A DNA stretch of 64,000 bases, from NCBI GenBank assembly GCA_036365515.1, contig CM070873.1, positions 171,183,104 through 171,247,103 on the forward strand, written 5' to 3'. Under the pieces are notes generated by a model that was not told the origin of the DNA, did not search any database, and saw only the letters and a list, made by a program, of their open reading frames with translations. How positions within the stretch are numbered: position 1 is the first letter of the stretch; the number at the start of each line of letters is the position of its first letter. Origin of the DNA: Torymus aiolomorphi. Its lineage: Eukaryota; Arthropoda; Insecta; Hymenoptera; Torymidae. Of this stretch, positions 10,193-24,444 are shown piece by piece. Both the position numbers and the translations under genes were made by a program.

Positions 10193-13100
10193 ATGAAGAG
10201 GATCAACATGGACATTGCTAATCATCAAACCACCATGAAGAAGTTTCTGAAGATCCGGGAGGTGAGGGCCATAAATTTGGAAGTTATACGCCTGTCACCC
10301 CAGCAACTGAAAGCAACATTGAAGGACAAGCAGCTGAGCACTCGAGGTGACATCGGCGAACGCCAAGACAGACTGCTGCGAGCAAGTCTGAGGGAAGCCG
10401 GCCTCCCGCTGAAGGACGTTCCATGGTACGAGGAGGATGAACAGGAAGGAGCACCCTACGGCCGGGAGTCAACAAGTGAGGAGGAGCTGGTAGTGCAGCC
10501 GAAAATTAAACGAGGGCGGAAGCCAAAATCGATCCAGAAGGGAGCGGGGGAGAGTACCACCACCGGCGATGATGAGAAACTACGCTCACGCTTAACGGAG
10601 ATGCAGATCCAGGAGATAGTAGGAGCAGTTGAACCGGTAACATCGACCTCTGGACTGGCGACGCGAGGAACGCTTACGTCAGTTACACCTCAGCCGCCTT
10701 GCCCGTGACGAGTTCTACCACGGCCAGCGAAACGACCACCGTAACGAATCTACCGATGTCTGTCGCAACTCTGTCGAGACAGGAGGAGCACCGAACCATG
10801 TCAGGCCTGCCTCAATACCTCGATGTCGCCTCAGAGCTGAGAAATTACTGGACCGGAAAGGCACGAATTTGGCAGATGAGCACGTTGGGGGTACAGTATG
10901 TAAGAACGATCCGGATACCACAGAGAGACCAGGCCACCAGAATCAGCCCCGGACATGGAGTTTCTTCGACGCAACCGATGCCGCAGCCTCGTCAGCCAGC
11001 AACCTCAACCGCCACGCTGACAACACTGCAAAGGACAACGCCACAGCCAGCAGCACTCCCGACGCGACCGTCCACCTCGATTAACGCAAGTCTGTATGCC
11101 GACGGGTGGAACAACCGCGAAGGGACGACGAGCGACGACACCGAGGTAGACTCGTATACGAGCGCGAAGTTGACGAAAGTCGCGGCACAACTGGCAATGA
11201 AGAAGGACCAAGCAAGACGCCGAGTGCGGAGGGGAGACGCAGCACTACCGGGAGCCGGATTCAAGCCACGTGTGACGCCCCGGGGGGAAAATATTACCCC
11301 GCCTAGGCGACAGATACAAGCAAGATTCGACATGGTCAGCCAGCCGGGCCACAATCCGCCCCGCTCTGCCAGAGGAAGGGATACGAAGCACCCGACAGGG
11401 AGGTGAACCAGGAAAAGAGAGACCCTCCGACCGAGCAACGTAGAGAAGAACGCGCCAAAATAAGTAGGAGTGAGAGTGGTAGCAGTGAGAAGAGAAGAAA
11501 GGAGCACCGTGAACGGGCACCCGCAAGGAACGACCGGCGCCGCGGCCAATACAGACAAGACGAGGCAGACGTGGGAGAGCGGAGACGACAGATGCCAAGG
11601 GAAACCCAGGAACGAGAAGGCAGTCGGAGAGTGAAACAGAAGAGAAGGAAGGAGGGGTCGAAACGCCACCGCCGAAGACGGAGCCCCTCGGAGGACAGCT
11701 CGTCGTCGGAGAGCAGCGACGATAGTAGCTCGTCAGGAAGCAGTAGCAGCGAGAGCGAGGAGGAGAGGCGACGGCCCAGGCGACGACGGCGAAACGCCAG
11801 TCGAGACTGGACGTGCCGGAGGGAGGTGCAGGCATGGAGGATCCAGTTTTCGGGAGAAGATAGGGACGGGCCCGAGGAATTCCTCACTATGCTGTCGGCG
11901 TGGCGAAAAAAGTCGAGTATGGCCGATAGCGACTTATTGCGAGCGCTCCCGAGTATCTTATCGGAGAGCGCATTGAGATGGTATCTCACGACGCAAGACG
12001 ACATTAGCACGTGGAGGTTCAAGAAGGAATTGAGATTGCAGTTCATCGGAGCGTTGGACAAGACCGACATTGAGGAGGAGTTACACGCCAGGACGCAAGC
12101 CAGAAACGGAATATCACGAATTTCCTGTCGTGTTTCCGATACATCGTTGGCCACTTTAAACGTCCGCCGCCAGAGAGGAAACTGGTGAAGATAGCGTCTA
12201 AAAACATATTGCCGGAGTATCGAGCGGCGCTTTTCGATAAAAAGGTAACCTCGCTCCAGATGATTAAGGAGTACGGGGTCAAGTTGGAGCGTCAGATGGA
12301 AATAGATCGCCGCCACACGCCGCCATAATCGGAGGAGAAAATGAAGTTGCAAGGGGCGGCATTTATCAAGAGCAGTAGCGCAGCCAAAGTCGTAGCCGCG
12401 GTCATAGTGGACGACGACACCAGCGCCAGTGAGGGAGAAGCCGCAACCCATCGGCACAAGGAGAGAAGGAAAAAGGACAAGGAGAAGAAGGAAGGGAAGA
12501 CACAAGAAGAAGTCGCCGCGGTGGACGCAAAGCGGCCAGCCGGGCCACAGACAACCGCGTCGCCCTCGCCACCGACCGCAGCACCCCCACCGAGCACAAA
12601 CCCACCGCCCGCTAGCAATGCAGCGAGCTACGGGAGCGTTGGAGGGGAACAACGCCGAGGGTGAGGAAGGTCCGACAGCGGCCGGAGTTATGGGTCCCCA
12701 GCCGATGGTGGCCCGCGGAGAAGCAATGACAACGGCCGGTTTGTCGGAGCATGTTACATTTGCGAGGAGATAGGCCACCGAGCAAATAAATGCCCGCGAC
12801 GAGAGTGCTATGCCTGCCACCAGGTGGGCCACATAGCACCTGACTGTCCATTGAGACCGCCACGACCGCCTGTGAGCGTAATGTGCCAAGTCTGCGGCCA
12901 GCCGGGGGTGACATTCGCAAACTGCCCAGGTTGTGTCCACCGTCGGGCCCAGAGGGGAAACGGACAGGTGGGGAGTCAGACCAGTCCCCTGGCTCTCCCC
13001 CCATTCTCCCAGGGACAATAGAGGTGCGAAGACGAGAGGAGGAGGCAGTGCAAGGAGCTAAGAGGGGGAGAGCCGAAGCAGAGAGGAAGCGAGAAGAAGA

Positions 13101-13748
13101 GAGAATAGCGGAGGAGATAAGATTAGCTGAAGAAGAGAGAAGAAGCGAAGAGAAGAAGAGCGTAGAAGAGAGGCAGAGAGAGGAAGCAAGTATACCGAGG
13201 TACTCGCAAGCAGAGGGAAGAGCGAGCGCTGTTGTGCCCTCGCCGTGCGCGTCGCCACCGACCGAAGGAAGAGACTTCGACCGGGAGATAGGCGAGCCCA
13301 CGGAGAGATGCAGCGAACCTTCGAGGAAGGGCGAGAACCCGCAGCCAACTAGCTTAGGAGTAAACGGAGCGAGGAAGAATCCGTTACTCACTAACCAGAG
13401 GGAGGTTATGGCTCCACCGGAAGTAGTAGAGGAGGAAAGGGGAGAAAGGGAGAACGCTGTTGTGCCCTCCCCGTGCACGTCGCCACCGCCCGAAGGAAGA
13501 GACTTCGCCGGTGAGACCACCGAGCCAACGGAGAGATGCAGCGAACCTTTGAAAAGCAGAGACCCGCCGCCAAAGTTAGAGGGAGCTCAGAGTCAGGCGG
13601 GGGTATCGGCAGCTGCGGAAGGAGTGGTAGACCTAAATAAGGTGTTAGAGGAAGTGGAGAAGATGCTCGCCGGGATAGAATGTGAGATAGAGCCCCCGGA
13701 GCAGAAGGAGGAGGAGGTGAGGAGGGAGGACACCGCCCCCGTGCCTGT
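10193..13748 (+). pseudogene. Gypsy gag, fragmented over three frames
   Basis: Starts at ATG 10193 with a SAP-like helix-extended-loop-helix (LSPQQLKATL...LSTRGD...RQDRLL), unusual at a Gag N-terminus. A low-complexity linker follows, then a capsid-like segment near 11800-12110 (WRIQFSGEDRDGPEEFLTML, LLRALPSILSESALRWY). Two CCHC knuckles (CYICEEIGHRANKC, CYACHQVGHIAPDC; 12747-12860) and a third variant (CQVCG...CPGC) bind RNA. The segment after 13021 is charged and holds a tandem duplication about 231 bases apart (PSPC.SPP.EGRDF) near 13230 and 13461. Frames change near 10700, 11400 and 12190, with a stop at 12662. At about 13748 the sequence jumps into the RT thumb, so the gag end and protease are deleted. 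Confidence 0.8.
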
Positions 13749-14603
13749 GCCAATTACCCTACGCCCACGAATTTACACCAGTTGAGGGGTTTCTTGGGTA
13801 TCGTGAACTGGTATGAGAGGTTCATCAAGAACTGCGCGGATCTGAAGGTGCCATTGCTGAAGTTACTGTGGAAATCACAGAGGTGGTTTTGGGAGGAGAG
13901 CCAGAAGGAGGCGTTTGACGAGCTGAAACGAGCTCTTACTACCACCCCCGTACTCGCACGCCCAGACTTCAGCAAGCCGTTCATCGTGCAATGCGACGCG
14001 AGTGGTTCCGCTCTAGGTGCCGTGCTGCTGCAAGAATATGAAGATGGTGAACATCCGATCTTGTATATTTCCCGAGCCTTACCGCCAGCGGAGAGGAATT
14101 ACACGACCACCGATCGAGAATGCTTAGCGCTAGTTTGGTCTTTGAAGAAGCTCCGCCCCTACCTAGAAGGGTATGTGTTCACCGCCGTCACCGACCACAG
14201 TGCCGTCAAATGGTTGAGAACCATGAAGGAACCGACAGGAAGACTAGCGAGGTGGGCCCTGGAACTGCAACACTGGGACCTTAACATAGTGCATCGGAAA
14301 GGCGCGATGCACAAGTTCCCAGACGCGCTTTCGCGAATATTCGAGGAATATGACCTGGAAGTAGCAGAGATGGGAGTGATCACCGACCAGTGGTACATCC
14401 AGAAGAGACAGGAGGTCGCCCACTGCCCAATGAAATACGATGGATGGAAGGTAGAAGATGAGCTGCTCTACAAATACAAAAGAGATCCGCTACTGGACCC
14501 CGTAACCGACGGAGAAGAAGGATGGCGTCTTGTGGTGCCGCTAGAACAGCGAGAGAGAGAGTGCTTCACGTTAGCCACTGCGTCACGTCCGCCGGACACC
14601 TAG
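13749..14603 (+). pseudogene. Gypsy pol fragment: RT thumb and RNase H
   Basis: The frame begins ANYPTPTNLHQLRGFLGIVNWYERFI, the connection after the RT palm in Gypsy elements. It continues TTTPVLARPDFSKPFIVQCDASGSALGAVL, where DAS carries the first RNase H aspartate. YTTTDRECLALVWSLKKLRPYL supplies the Glu region and VTDHSAVKWL the second Asp. WALELQHWDLNIVHRKGAMHKFPDALSR ends the domain. RNase H degrades the RNA template during minus-strand synthesis. The fingers and palm with the catalytic YxDD box, and the whole protease, are missing: gag runs into this fragment at about 13748. A frame change near 14520-14600 separates it from integrase. Confidence 0.85.
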
Positions 14604-15631
14604 GAGTCGAGAAAACCTATCACCGTCTGGCCAGGGAGTATTTTTGGCCGGGAGTCTACCGAGATGTATATGACTATGTGCGCACGTGTGAGAGCTGCCA
14701 ACGGTTCAAGAGTACGCAGCAAGGACCCCAAGGACTAATGGGGAGGAGATTTGTGGAACGCCCGTGGTGCGTAGTAGCCGCCGACATGATAGAATTGCCA
14801 CGCAGCAAAGGGCAATATCGGTACGTACTAGTGCTACAGAATTTGTTCACCCGTTGGCTAGAGTTGAAGCCACTGAGAAAAGCGGATGGTAAAGCAGTCG
14901 CCCGCGCCTTGGAGGAACTCATATTGTTTAGATGGGAGACGCCAGAGTACTTGTTGACAGATAACGGCACGGAATTCGTAAGTCAGGTGTTGCAGCAGAC
15001 CCTGGAGGTATATGAAATATGCCACATCACCACGCCTCCGTAGCACCCCCAGGCCAACCCGGTGGGGAGAAGCAACAGGGCGTTAAAAACCATGATCGCG
15101 ACCTTCGTCGAAGGAAACCAGCGGAACTGGGATGCTCACCTACACGAATTTCGCCACGCGATCAACACTGCCCAACAAGCCAGCTTGAAGACGTCCCCGG
15201 CCTTTCTGAATTACGGCCGTCACCCCCGCCCCGTGAAGAGCCTGCGTCGAGAAGTGGAGAAGAAGGAGCCCATAGTAAGGTTGGACCCGGAAGTATGGAA
15301 AGATCGCGTCAACCGCCTCGATGCGCTTCATGATTTAGTGGTGGAACACCTCGATGAGAGTAACGCCAAACAGAGTAAATACTACAACCACGGGAAACGA
15401 GCAGTAGAGTACGCAGTAGAAGATCGAGTCATGCGCCGTGTCCATTCGCTATTGAATGCCGCCCAGGGGTATTCCGCCAAGCTCGCGCCGAAATACGAGG
15501 GGCCTTACGAGATAACCGCGAAGTTATCTCCCACCGTATACCTGTTAGGGATGGAGGGTGGTCGAAAAAACGCGAAGGTACGCGTAGGTGAATTAAAACG
15601 TTATCTACCCTCGCGACGCGTAGTAGAGTAA
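14522..15631 (+). pseudogene. Gypsy integrase, one stop and a lost catalytic residue
   Basis: One frame broken by a TAG at 15041-15043. It shows an HHCC zinc domain (HCVTSAGHLG...CESCQ), the catalytic core with Asp in AADMIEL and Asp in LLTDNGTEF, and a C-terminal GPY/F-like module (APKYEGPYEITAKLSPTVYLL). Downstream of the stop, where the third catalytic Glu of the DDE triad is expected before RSNRALK, codon 15065-15067 is GGG (Gly). Even a readthrough product should be inactive. Integrase joined the cDNA ends to host DNA. Confidence 0.85.
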
Positions 15632-16884
15632 GGTAGGGTCGAACCACGCCAGCGGGAGAGTGACCGAAGCTACGCCATCGGGCTTCACCCATTTTTCTCT
15701 CTGTTCTCACCCCACCCCGTAGTGTTGGTTGTCCTGTGTGTATGAGCGGACGACGTATGAATGAGATTCTTTCAGGTCCCAGGCGAGGGAGCGGCCATGC
15801 AGCGCAGCGCAACCAATAGCGAGGTTCTTTATTATTTTCAGATATGGAGGGGTGAGTAGACTCGACCAAACTGCGGATGTCCATGTAGAACGGCTAAGCC
15901 AAATTAGGTTAAGGATTCCCATGTGTGCGCATAGTGAAGTGTCGGGGGCGGGAGGTAACCGCCCATCCGCCACCGAGTTAGTATGGTTAGTAAACCGGCG
16001 GTAACACGAGGTGTTCCCGGTTTAGGGAAGGGGTGTAACGATGTACCTTTTCTGCACCTCCGTGATAAAAGTAGCGACAAGATGAGTTCATTTAACAACC
16101 TATGTGGCTGAGGGTGACACGCGAGACCTCGACACTGAGCTATGTGTATACGGTTGTACACATAGCTAATCCCGGGGTTTTGATTCTGCCGAGGTACACC
16201 AACACACTCACGAGGCGAGCAGACGACGAACGTACAGCAGCCGCACTGCCCTGGAGTCAGCACCGACGGCGAAGAGCAGCAACGTTGAGAGAGAAAGACG
16301 GGGCGAGATGAGGCGTGATGAGAACCGAGCCACCTGTTCGCGCGGTCGCAGACGACGCACACGGTAATTAGCACTGTGCGCCGAATGCGAGCGTGCCCAC
16401 GTGTGCTCGGTCACCATGATGCTCCACAGCAGCAGCCGAGGACTCATGCCAGCCACCGTCGCACACCCACGCGCCACCCACTACATTGCACGCACTTCAC
16501 GACACCGGCACTAACACACGCGAGCCGCGGAAGCTCGTACAGGCTGTGCGACGGCCACGAGGCCGGCAACGACGCGAAATAGAGAGAGACCGAGTACGTG
16601 ACGATGCAGCGATGCTGCGCGGACTGAGTAAGGGGGAGGAGAGGCGACCGCGGCAGTCTACGCACTGCGGAGCAAGAGAGAGTGAGAGAGAGAGTGCGCA
16701 GCGGTGCATCAGTATGACTGAGGGGGATAGCGTGCGCAGCGGCACACAAGCATAAGAGGGAGAGAGCGAGCGCGAGCCGCGACGTATGAGAGCGAGAGAG
16801 AGGGCGAGAGCCCGGCTCGGCAGCCTGCGAGCTGCACACGGCCGAGAGTATCGGGGGGAGAGAGATATTGCGCAGCGACGCACA
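15632..16884 (+). other. Gypsy 3' internal region, no gene seen
   Basis: About 1.25 kb between integrase and the right LTR, GC-rich, with GA-rich stretches from 16580. No envelope frame is recognised. It contains a perfect 11-bp hairpin at 16138-16167 and a purine tract (GGGGGGAGAGAGA) near 16853-16865, which might be a polypurine tract but lies about 20 bases short of the LTR. Confidence 0.45.
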
Positions 16885-17535
16885 TGTAGGAGGGAGAGAG
16901 ATAATTGCCGATAAGAGCACGACCGCCGCATCAAGGCGTGGAAGCGCGCCGCCGTCTAAAGGCGCGCCGCCACTAAGCGGAGAGAATTAAGCCAGGCTAT
17001 GCCGATTTAAAATCCGCGCGCAACAGGTGGCAGCAGGAATCGACCCGGCGATCGTTGCCGTCGCGCCTGGCCAATCACAGCCACCGTTCGAGTAATTAGA
17101 GCCCTAATTGGGTTAGATGAATAAGTTTCACCACAAATGGTAAAAGAAAATCGCTACGTGCGCCGATACCTACTGCCAACCTGCCCACCGGCCGGTCTGA
17201 TGTAATGAGCGTGAGAGAGAAAGAGAGAGACGCCACCGAGGAAGAAGACGGAAGCGAGCCGGCACCGCTTCCTTCTTCTTCACTCAGTCCTGGATTGTAG
17301 CCTCGTGCACTTCGCAGTATCGGTATTCTTTCTTTTGAGAGTTTTCGTAGTAGATTTCGGGAGAGTTCCTCGAGTTGTTTTGTAAGGGTTGAGTAGAGGT
17401 TGTGGAGGGTGCAGAGATATAGAGAGAGAGAGAGAGGGGCGGGGGGGAGTGCAGTGGAGATAGGAAAAGACGGAGAAGAGAGAGGGAGAGAGAGCAGTAG
17501 TGCCTCACTGATTCGTGACGCGTCGAGTTACCCAC

Positions 17536-18169
<634 letters not shown>

Positions 18170-19330
18170 AGATCCATACGAGCGACAGGCGAGCACCGGT
18201 AAGATTTTAGTTGCTGTCGTCGGGAGGCAATTGCTTTTCCGCCCCCGACTCTCAATTTTATCGATTTTGTTGTTGGTAGAGTACGAGCGGAACTCCCAGC
18301 GGGAAACACGTAGCGGCGATTCTCTCGCGTGCGCGCGCGTTCAACCGAGGGGCGAGGCCCCGAGCGGCCATTTTGTTCACCGCGCCGCGACTCCGGATTC
18401 ATCCGTAGATAACTGCCCACCGCCAGAGAGAGAGTTTAGCTCAATAAACAAATTTGATCTTACATAGTGTTATTAAATTTTTTTTGTATTTTATTTTTTG
18501 TTCCTTTCCTTGTTTCGTTCGATTGCGAGGGGTTGTCGGTTCGTGTAGTCCGTCGAGGCGCGAATGGCCGTCTACGTCGAACGCAGGGGTGCGTAATTTT
18601 CCTGGAGTCGCCGAGGGTATCGGTCGGACCAGGCCGTCGCAACACCGCCCACGCCCAAGGGAGAGAGGAAGAGTCCACCGCCAGGCAAAGGGGTTGAGAG
18701 AGGGAACGCGTCACCGCCGTGGTCTGGCACCCCTAAAATAAATTTGACTGCATCCACGCGTTGCCGTCCGTGAAATTAAGGTCTTTTGTGGGAAGGTGAG
18801 AGAGGCGCAACACTCAGTCGTGACCCTAAAGCCCTCAGGGCGAGGAAATAACGTTGTTAAGGGGGTGGAAAATTTGCAGCGTTACAAGTGTAGGAGAGGC
18901 GTTGCCGAGCTCGTCCTCGAACACCTCGCGTCATCATCCTTTTCTACGTTAAAAGTAAATAAACTGAAATGTAGTAAAAATAAAAATTTAGAGTATGAAT
19001 CTTATTTTGGTAATATGAGTTATGTTTGTAAATTTTGTTCGGCAGTATATTGGAAAGAAGAAAATAATAATAATTTGTTGTAGTAAGGGTAAAATAATTT
19101 TGTCTCCGCTAAGTATATATAATAAAACACTAAAGAATCTATTATTATATGATAACAATTTTCGAACTTTAATCAGATATTACAATAACTTATTTTGCTT
19201 TGCTACATTTAGTGCAAACGTAAAATACGAAAAGAAAAGAGCTATTTATAATTTAAAAATTCAAAGACAAGTTTGTCATATAACGCCAAATACTTTATTA
19301 CCAAAAAAAATGCAGAACCTTCGTATGGTC

Positions 19331-19331
<1 letters not shown>

Positions 19332-19406
<75 letters not shown>
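19332..19406 (+). repeat. (TA)n microsatellite, first block
   Basis: A pure TA run. In frame it lengthens the Tyr-Ile string of the Helitron motif GQLYIY, so the microsatellite grew from coding TATATATAT. Confidence 0.9.
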
Positions 19407-19985
<579 letters not shown>

Positions 19986-21977
19986 ACAATACTGCAATTG
20001 AAATGAAAATAAAGAGTCATAAAGATTTAACTCAAGAACATTTAAAATTATTGACTGAAGTTTTAAATAGTAATCCTTATGCTAAACAGTATAAATATTT
20101 ACACGAAATAACTAATACAGAGAAACTCTCAAATTATAAATTATATTTTGTTCGTAAGAATAATAATCAAACATAATTATACTAAACCATCAACATCGGA
20201 ATGTGCAGCTATAATTATTTCCAAATCAGAAATCCCTCATAAGTATGATCTATGTGTTTATCCGAAAAATAATTCTAATGAAAAAGAATACACATATTTA
20301 AGTAAATTATCACATCATGTTGACCCAATGGTATTTCCATTATTTTTTCCTTCAGGAGATTTAGGCTGGAGTATTGGTTATACTAAAAACCCATATGATT
20401 CAAAAGAAAACCTTCTAACAATGTTACAGCACTATTCTTATAGATTAGCTTACAGACCAAATTCAGAAAATTTCAATCCACTTTTATTTGGAGGGAGACT
20501 AACCCAACAATTCTTTTTACATCCCTATATTATGATAGAAAACAATAGAATGAATTATTTTAGGCAGAAACAAAAAAAATTACGTACTGAATGTTACCAA
20601 GGTTTGAGGGATCATGTTATAAATAGTGCATTAAATATATCAGAAAATTTTGAAAAAAAAAGAAAGACTAAGAAATATTTTTGTACTACCAGCAACTTAT
20701 ATAGGTAGTCCTAGATATATGCAGCAACATTATCAAGATGCAATGGCAATAGTAAAAAATATTGGTCGACCTGATTTATTATAACTATGACGTGTAATCC
20801 TAAGTGGAAAGAATTAAAAAATGTGTTAACGACATTTCCTATCGGAACTACGCCCAATGATATACCAAATATTACAGTTAGATTATTTTATACAAAATTT
20901 AAGTGTTTACTTAATGATATAGAAAACCATCAAATTTTTGGAAATGCTTTAGCTTATGTGTATACTATTGTATTTCAGAAAAGAGGATTACCGTATGCCC
21001 ATCTTGTAGTAACATTAGATTATAAAAATAAATTAATGACACCAGAAGTTATTAATAACACATTTCTGCTGAGATACCTTCTAATAATGATAAAAAATTA
21101 CAAAAATTAGTTATAAAACATATGTTAGATGGACCACATAGTGAAAATTCTCCGTGTTACGATAAATGTAAAGACGTTTGTAAACAAAATTTTCCTAAAC
21201 CTTTTCAATCGTCAACAACATTTAAAAAAAATGATTATCCTCAATATAAACGAACAAATAATTCTTCTGATAATTAAACATATCGACTTACAATAAATTT
21301 TTATTAGAAAAATATAAATATCATATTGATGTTGAATATTGTGCTTCAATTCAAAGCATCAAATATATTTTTGATTATATACATAAAGATAGTGATAGAG
21401 CTTTTTGTACATTAAAAAAAAATGATGACAAAAGAAATGGAATTATGATGAAATTACTGAATATATTGATGGCCGGTACTTGAGCCCAATGGAAGCAGCA
21501 TGGCGGTTATAAAAATTTCCCTTATGTGAAAGGAGTCATACTGTTATCCGTTTAGCAGTTCATACAGAAAATCAACCAAAAATTGTTTTTGAAGAAAATT
21601 ATGAAATAGATGCTCTTGATGATTGGAAAACAACTTTAACAGCGTGGTTTGACTTGAATAAAAATGATAAATTTGCAAATAATATAAAATACGTCAATAT
21701 ACCGCATTATTATATATTTAACGCAAAAAAAGTTTGGGTAAAACGTGAAAGTGAACAAAAACATGCTATTGGACGTTTAAATATAGTATCTCCAAAAGAT
21801 TCTGAAAGATTCGCTTTAAAATTATTATTAAATCGTATAAAAGGCGCTACTTCCTTTAAAGATTTACGTAAATATAAAAATGTAACGTATAATACTCATA
21901 AAGAAGCTGCGACTGCAATGGATTTAATAGAAAATGATTTATAAATTTAAAAAATTTTTGAAGAAGCATGTCGTATC

Positions 21978-23561
21978 ATGTTATCTTTTCGAGTACGTAA
22001 ATTTTTTACTTCGTTTCTACTAACAGAAAATATTATTTGGGAAAATTTTAAAAAATACTTTAGTAAAGATTTTCATGAAAATAAAGATAACTTAGCTTTA
22101 GATCATATAAATAAATTATTATTGTTGGAAGATTTATCTTGTACAGATTTTGGATTACCTGAATCTGATCCCATCATAAATGATATAAAATACGATAGTA
22201 AAATAATTTCAATTAGTAAGGAAATATTGGAAGATATGTTTACAAAATTAAATGAAGATCAAAAATTTATTTTCAAACAACTTATAAAAAATATGAATAA
22301 AATAAATTTTATAGACGGTCCTGGAGGTTCCGATAAAACATTTTTATATAAAACTTTAATTTATTATTTTCTATCAAAAGGAAAAAATATTATATCAATG
22401 GCTTGGACTGGTATAGCGTCTATTCCATTACCCAAAGGAATGACTACTCATAGAACCTTTAGATTACAATTAGATTTAAGTAGTATTGAAAATTCTTTTT
22501 TAAAATTAGAATCAGATAAAAAGAAATTAAGAGAAACAGAAGCCATAATTTGGGATGAAGCATCTATGATACCCAAAAAAGCTTTAGAAATTATTGACAG
22601 AACTTTAAGAGATTTATGTACAAACGATTTGCCTTTTGGGGGAAAATTAATTATTTTAGGAGGTGGTTTTCGACAAATACTCCCAGTAATGAAAAACGGA
22701 TGTAGAAGTGCTATAATTTAAAACAATATTAAATATTCTGAACTTTGGCATTTATTTAAAATTTTCAAATTAAAACACAATATTCGTTCTCAGAATAATG
22801 AATTCTCAAAATTATTATTACAAATAGGAGACGGTAATATAAATCCTTTTATAATACCTAATAATTGAAGAACTAACGATGTTTGCTTACAAATTTATAA
22901 AAATATTAATAAAATAAATGATTATGATCGTGTTATTTTAGCACCTCATAATGAAGACATTAAATATTTGAATAAAAAAATTTTAATGTTATTAAATGGT
23001 GATAAGAAGACTTATTATAGTACAGATTATGCGACTCATAAAGGTGTTGATCAAAGTGATCATCTACTTTTTCCAATAGAAACATTAAACAAAATTTATG
23101 AAGGTTTGCCACCTCATAAATTAGATTTAAAAGTTAATGCTATTGTTATGTTAATTAGACATTTGAGTATACACGAAGGTTTGTGTAACGGTACTAGACT
23201 TAAAATAACCAAATTATTTAGATATAATATTGAAGCAGAAATATTAACAGGAGAAAAAGTAGGTAATAGATTTTTTATTCCAAGAATTACATTAAATACA
23301 GGAGAATCTTCTTCATTACCGTTTATTCTTTATAAAAAGCAGTTTCCATTAACATTAGCATTTTGCATGACCATTAATAAATCTCAGGGACAAAGTTTTG
23401 ATTATGTAGGGATATACATCAAAAGGCAATTATTCTCACACGGTCAATTATATGTTGCTTTACCACGATGTAGAAATCCAGATATCATATATATACAAAA
23501 TATTTTAGAAAATTCGTTAGAAATTGAAAATATTGTTTGGAAAGAAATTCTTGATAATTAA
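21978..23561 (+). pseudogene. Helitron Pif1-like helicase, broken, altered Walker A
   Basis: Two main frames (21978-22721 and 22968-23561). The first carries LNEDQKFIFKQL, then motif I as GPGGSDKT (22317-22340), in which the Gly before Lys-Thr is Asp. Motif II follows (IIWDEASMIPKKALE), then LGGGFRQILPV near 22657-22690, where the family has Asp before FRQ. The second frame carries NAIVMLIRHLSIHEGLCNGTRL and the C-terminal motifs CMTINKSQGQSFDYVG and HGQLYVALPRCRN. The helicase would unwind DNA ahead of rolling-circle transfer. Both the Walker A and motif III changes should inactivate it. Confidence 0.85.
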
Positions 23562-24264
23562 AAAAAAACAATTAGTTATATAAGTAAATATGTATATATA
23601 TATTTATTGCATATATTTATTAAAAAATATGTTCATATATATTCAAAAACGAAATTTCTCAATATAAAATATACGCAATAAAAGTATAAAATAAAGGAGA
23701 AATTATTTGAATGATAAGAGATTTTAATAATTGGCTAAATGAAAATTGTATATAAAATTTAATTAAGTTTAGATTTGATCCATATAAAAATACAAATAAA
23801 ATCAAAGAAAAGATTTTTAAATCAAAATTTTTAAAGTGATCATGCTCTTATATTTTCAAAAAACAAATTTCACAATATAAAATATACGCAATAGTAGTAT
23901 AAAATAAATGAGGAATTGTTTAAACGATATTATATGAGATCTAAATCAATAGCTAAATGAAATCGGTATACGAAATTTATTTAAGTTTCAGTTTATACAT
24001 AAAATAATAAAAATAAAATACAACAAACGATTTTTAAATCAAAATTGATAGCGTAAATGTACTCTTATATATTCAAAAAAATCACTGCCTTGAAAATAAA
24101 TAGGTTCAAAGTCTTCAAGGTCTTATTTTCCAAAGATGGGGTGTTGACGAGCTGTGCGATAGAGGGCGCAGCCCCTCTAGTATATACTCGTATATATACC
24201 TGAGATGGCGCCCGGACTATCTTTGAAGTTGCGGAAACGTCTACATAAGTCTGGGTTGCCACAG

Positions 24265-24267
<3 letters not shown>
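23562..24267 (+). other. AT-rich spacer, no gene seen
   Basis: Very AT-rich to about 24090, with a loosely repeated phrase (CAAAAAACRAAATTTC...CAATATAAAATATACGCAATA near 23642 and 23856), suggesting a decayed direct repeat of about 210 bases. No Helitron end structure is recognised. Confidence 0.4.
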
Positions 24268-24342
<75 letters not shown>

Positions 24343-24398
24343 CTACGTGGGTACGTGCGTGCGTGCGTGCGTGCGTGCGTGTGTGTGTGTGTGTGAGT

Positions 24399-24440
<42 letters not shown>
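24268..24440 (+). repeat. (GT)n microsatellite
   Basis: GT repeat with a GTGC-rich centre (24353-24380), followed by a short TA run that provides the mariner target site. Confidence 0.95.

Positions 24441-24444
<4 letters not shown>

Noticed and set aside
11336..13018. A 560-codon minus-strand open frame opposite Gypsy gag
   Set aside because: It mirrors the GC-rich gag, has no recognised domain, and is Ser/Leu/Arg-rich as expected of an antisense frame.
15632..16884. Envelope gene of an errantivirus-like element
   Set aside because: No frame with signal peptide, furin site or membrane segment is seen; the open frames are short and GA-driven.
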